DNA from: Silvibacterium dinghuense | Lineage (GTDB): Bacteria > Acidobacteriota > Terriglobia > Terriglobales > Acidobacteriaceae | Length of the DNA: 64,000 nucleotides | Assembly (NCBI RefSeq): GCF_004123295.1 | Contig: NZ_SDMK01000001.1 | Coordinates: 744,001-808,000 of the forward strand | Reading direction: 5' to 3' | In this document: positions 61,987 to 64,000 of the stretch, in pieces | Numbering within the stretch: position 1 is the first letter of the stretch | Layout: each line of letters opens with the position of its first letter | Translations under genes and position numbers: made by a program | The notes under the pieces: model-generated | Told to the model about the DNA's origin: nothing | What the model saw: only the letters and a program-made list of their open reading frames with translations | Databases searched by the model: none

Positions 61987-64000
61987 ATGTTGAAGAGACT
62001 CGGCATATCTGCCCTTTCGTTTTTCCTTGGTCTACTCCTGCTCACCGGTAACAGCTGGGCTCAGCAGACCCTCGGCGGCATTACCGGCGAGGTTAGTGAC
62101 GCCTCCGGAGCCCTCATCTCCGATGCCACCGTCACCGCCGTGGATACCGGTACCGGCCTGACGCGCTCTGTAAAGACCAGCGCCAGCGGTGCGTATCTCT
62201 TCTCAAGCCTCCCCATCGGCACCTATAGCCTCACCATCACCCATGACGGCTTCGAGACGCAGAAGATGCCCTCGATCCTCGTGCAGGCCGACCGCACGGC
62301 GACCATCAACGCCTCGCTCAAGATCGGCCAGACCAGTGAATCGGTCACCGTTGAAGCTTCCCCGCTGATGAATGCCGTCGATACGACGAACGGCTACATC
62401 CTCGATAAAGCGCAGATCGACGCCGTTCCTCTGCCCACTGGCAGCTTCACCGGTGTCGCCATTCTCGCTCCGGGTGTCAATGCCGAGCTGCCCGGCGGCA
62501 CCGGATCCAACTCCGGCCTGGGCAATGCACCCATCTGGGCCAACGGCCAGCGCGACACATCGAACAGCTTCCTGCTGAACGGCGTCGATGCCTCGAACCT
62601 CTTCAACGGCAAGAGCACCAGCCAGGTGGCATCGGCCCGCATCGTCAACAACACCGGTGTCGGCAATGCCGGAGCCGGCGGTGTTGAGCAGAGTTCGGCA
62701 TCGGTCTATCTCGCTATCGGCAACGCATTGCCCAGCCCGGCGCCTGAAACGCTACAGGAAATCCGCGTCAACACCTCTATGTACGATGCACAGCAGGGTG
62801 CCACCTCCGGTGCGCATATCGATATGAGCACCGAAACCGGCACCAACAAGTACCATGGCCAGCTTTACGCCCATCGCGGCACCGACTGGCTGAATGCCGC
62901 GCCCTTTTTCTTCAAGCAATCTTCCTTCATCCCGGAAGATGAAAAAGTACCGCAGCTGCATCGGTATATCGCTGGCGGCTCTATCGGCGGCCCCATCATC
63001 AAGGACAAGCTTTTCGGCTACGTCGCCTATCAGCATGTTCACATTGCAGACCAGGAGATCGGCATCTCCCGCCTCGTCGTTCCTGCCGCACTCACCGACG
63101 ACCGCAGCGCCGGCGCGCTCGCGAACGTGGCGAACGAGGAGTTCGGAACCGACATCACCGCAGCCGACATCAGCCCGGTCGCTCTCTTCCTGATGCAGTA
63201 CAAGATGCCGAACGGCCAGTACCTGATGCCGTCGCCGACGACCAGCGCCGCTCCCACTGCGAGCGACCCGTATAACGCATCCATCCCCGGCACCAGCTAC
63301 TTCACCGCCGACCAGGGCATCGCCAACCTCGATTGGAACGCCACGTCGAAGGACACACTGGCCGCGAAGTACTACTACCAGCACGATCCGCTGGCCGCGC
63401 CCTATGCTTATTCCAACGTCTCCGGTTTTACCCAAAAGCTCGACACCGGCAGCCAGGTCTTCTCGCTCAATAACACCCAGCTTGTAAAACCGGCTCTTTC
63501 CATCACCGAAGTACTCGGCTTTCTTCGCGAAAAAGCTTATGGCGTCAATGAGCAGCCCTTCGGTCCGGCCGCAGCAGGCATCAGCGCCTTCGGCAGCTCC
63601 TATTTCCCGGGCATCAGCATCATCGACAATCTCGGCAACGACTCGTCAACATACAACCCGAACGGTGTTTACGACGCATCCGCGAATATCGGACCTGGCT
63701 CTTTTACCCAATCCCCCTTCACCGGCCTCTTTCAAAACCGCATCATGCCTTCGGCCAGCGCTATCTGGACACTCGGCAAGCACACTGTCACCTTCGGTGG
63801 CAGCTACTCCTACACCCAGCTCAACGTACGCGACGATCGTACGGGTAAGGGCATGATCGCTACCTCCGACTTCGGAAACTTTCTCGAAGGCAACCTTGCC
63901 CCACAAAACACCGACTACACGACAACATCCTTCATGGTAGGAAATGCGAATCGCTACTACCGGGCTAACCAGGCCGGCGCCTACATCCAAGACAAGTTCC
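61987..64000 (+). CDS. Oar-like TonB-dependent receptor, 3'-truncated
   Basis: At least 671 residues; the frame stays open to the window end. Signal peptide MLKRLGISALSFFLGLLLL is followed by a carboxypeptidase-regulatory beta domain (GGITGEVSDASGALISDATV), a plug-like region, and barrel strands (VGNANRYYRANQAGAYIQDKF at the very end). The domain set matches Acidobacteriota Oar-type outer-membrane transporters, usually well over 1000 residues. The ATG 61987 follows GTTATGAG-type sequence, not a strong ribosome site. The substrate is probably a glycan or peptide, which is inference. Confidence 0.88.
   Translation, partial: MLKRLGISALSFFLGLLLLTGNSWAQQTLGGITGEVSDASGALISDATVTAVDTGTGLTRSVKTSASGAYLFSSLPIGTYSLTITHDGFETQKMPSILVQADRTATINASLKIGQTSESVTVEASPLMNAVDTTNGYILDKAQIDAVPLPTGSFTGVAILAPGVNAELPGGTGSNSGLGNAPIWANGQRDTSNSFLLNGVDASNLFNGKSTSQVASARIVNNTGVGNAGAGGVEQSSASVYLAIGNALPSPAPETLQEIRVNTSMYDAQQGATSGAHIDMSTETGTNKYHGQLYAHRGTDWLNAAPFFFKQSSFIPEDEKVPQLHRYIAGGSIGGPIIKDKLFGYVAYQHVHIADQEIGISRLVVPAALTDDRSAGALANVANEEFGTDITAADISPVALFLMQYKMPNGQYLMPSPTTSAAPTASDPYNASIPGTSYFTADQGIANLDWNATSKDTLAAKYYYQHDPLAAPYAYSNVSGFTQKLDTGSQVFSLNNTQLVKPALSITEVLGFLREKAYGVNEQPFGPAAAGISAFGSSYFPGISIIDNLGNDSSTYNPNGVYDASANIGPGSFTQSPFTGLFQNRIMPSASAIWTLGKHTVTFGGSYSYTQLNVRDDRTGKGMIATSDFGNFLEGNLAPQNTDYTTTSFMVGNANRYYRANQAGAYIQDKF

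Overview
The window is high-GC, densely coded chromosomal DNA from a free-living Gram-negative bacterium, most likely an Acidobacteriota of the Terriglobia/Acidobacteriaceae type. Evidence for this is an ADOP/MacB-type 825-residue permease, a start of an Oar-like TonB receptor with an N-terminal carboxypeptidase-regulatory domain, a double-length ThyX, DUF2071/DUF3050/DUF899/DUF2165 proteins, and many extragenic palindromes. The taxon is inferred from gene content. No rRNA, tRNA, CRISPR array, prophage or complete IS transposase was seen.

Layout. 1-8.5 kb: a truncated GT39 membrane glycosyltransferase, a B12-binding mutase-type subunit, two adjacent PLP aminotransferases of different subfamilies, a Sel1-repeat secreted protein and a CsgG-like protein. 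8.8-11.1 kb: a marR-MFS-isochorismatase operon behind a perfect 14-bp palindrome. 11.2-14.4 kb: an acetyltransferase and the ADOP permease. 14.5-17.5 kb: a copZ-copA-csoR copper operon with a clear CsoR box. 17.6-23.6 kb: a family 2 glycosyltransferase, dapA and dapD, hppD, a DUF3050 protein and a TlpA-like thioredoxin. 23.7-29.3 kb: a secreted protein, a siderophore-type TonB receptor behind twin operators, a repeat-rich spacer and thyX. 29.5-36.9 kb: DUF2071, receiver, DUF296, nuoI, UbiD, DedA-rhodanese and Dps genes. 37-39.7 kb: an EmrA/TolC efflux pair without its pump.

40-49 kb is a polyphosphate/phosphate neighbourhood: ppk1, a SixA phosphatase, a Ppx/GppA phosphatase and a CHAD protein, with a possible UbiA-like/methyltransferase pair between them. 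48.9-54.5 kb: a second GT39 transferase, a tiny zinc-ribbon protein, a TonB-C protein, a divergent SDR/TetR pair and small stress membrane proteins. 54.5-56.2 kb: threonine synthase translationally coupled to a MoaD/ThiS-like sulfur carrier whose Gly-Gly is followed by a cysteine-rich tail. 56.6-61.5 kb: a marR/DUF899/VOC module, a GH39 glycosidase, DUF2165 and a cytochrome c fusion. The window ends inside the Oar-like TonB receptor.

Three dispersed repeat classes run through the intergenic DNA: a ~270-bp MITE-like element with near-perfect terminal inverted repeats (two copies, each overlapping a stop codon), a ~200-bp palindromic element (two copies, opposite orientation, each just after a stop codon), and short palindromes or a GCGACCAAAGGGAGCGG motif (many copies). 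The observations most worth following are the tailed sulfur carrier with threonine synthase, the MITE placement at stop codons, and the twin operators before the siderophore receptor.
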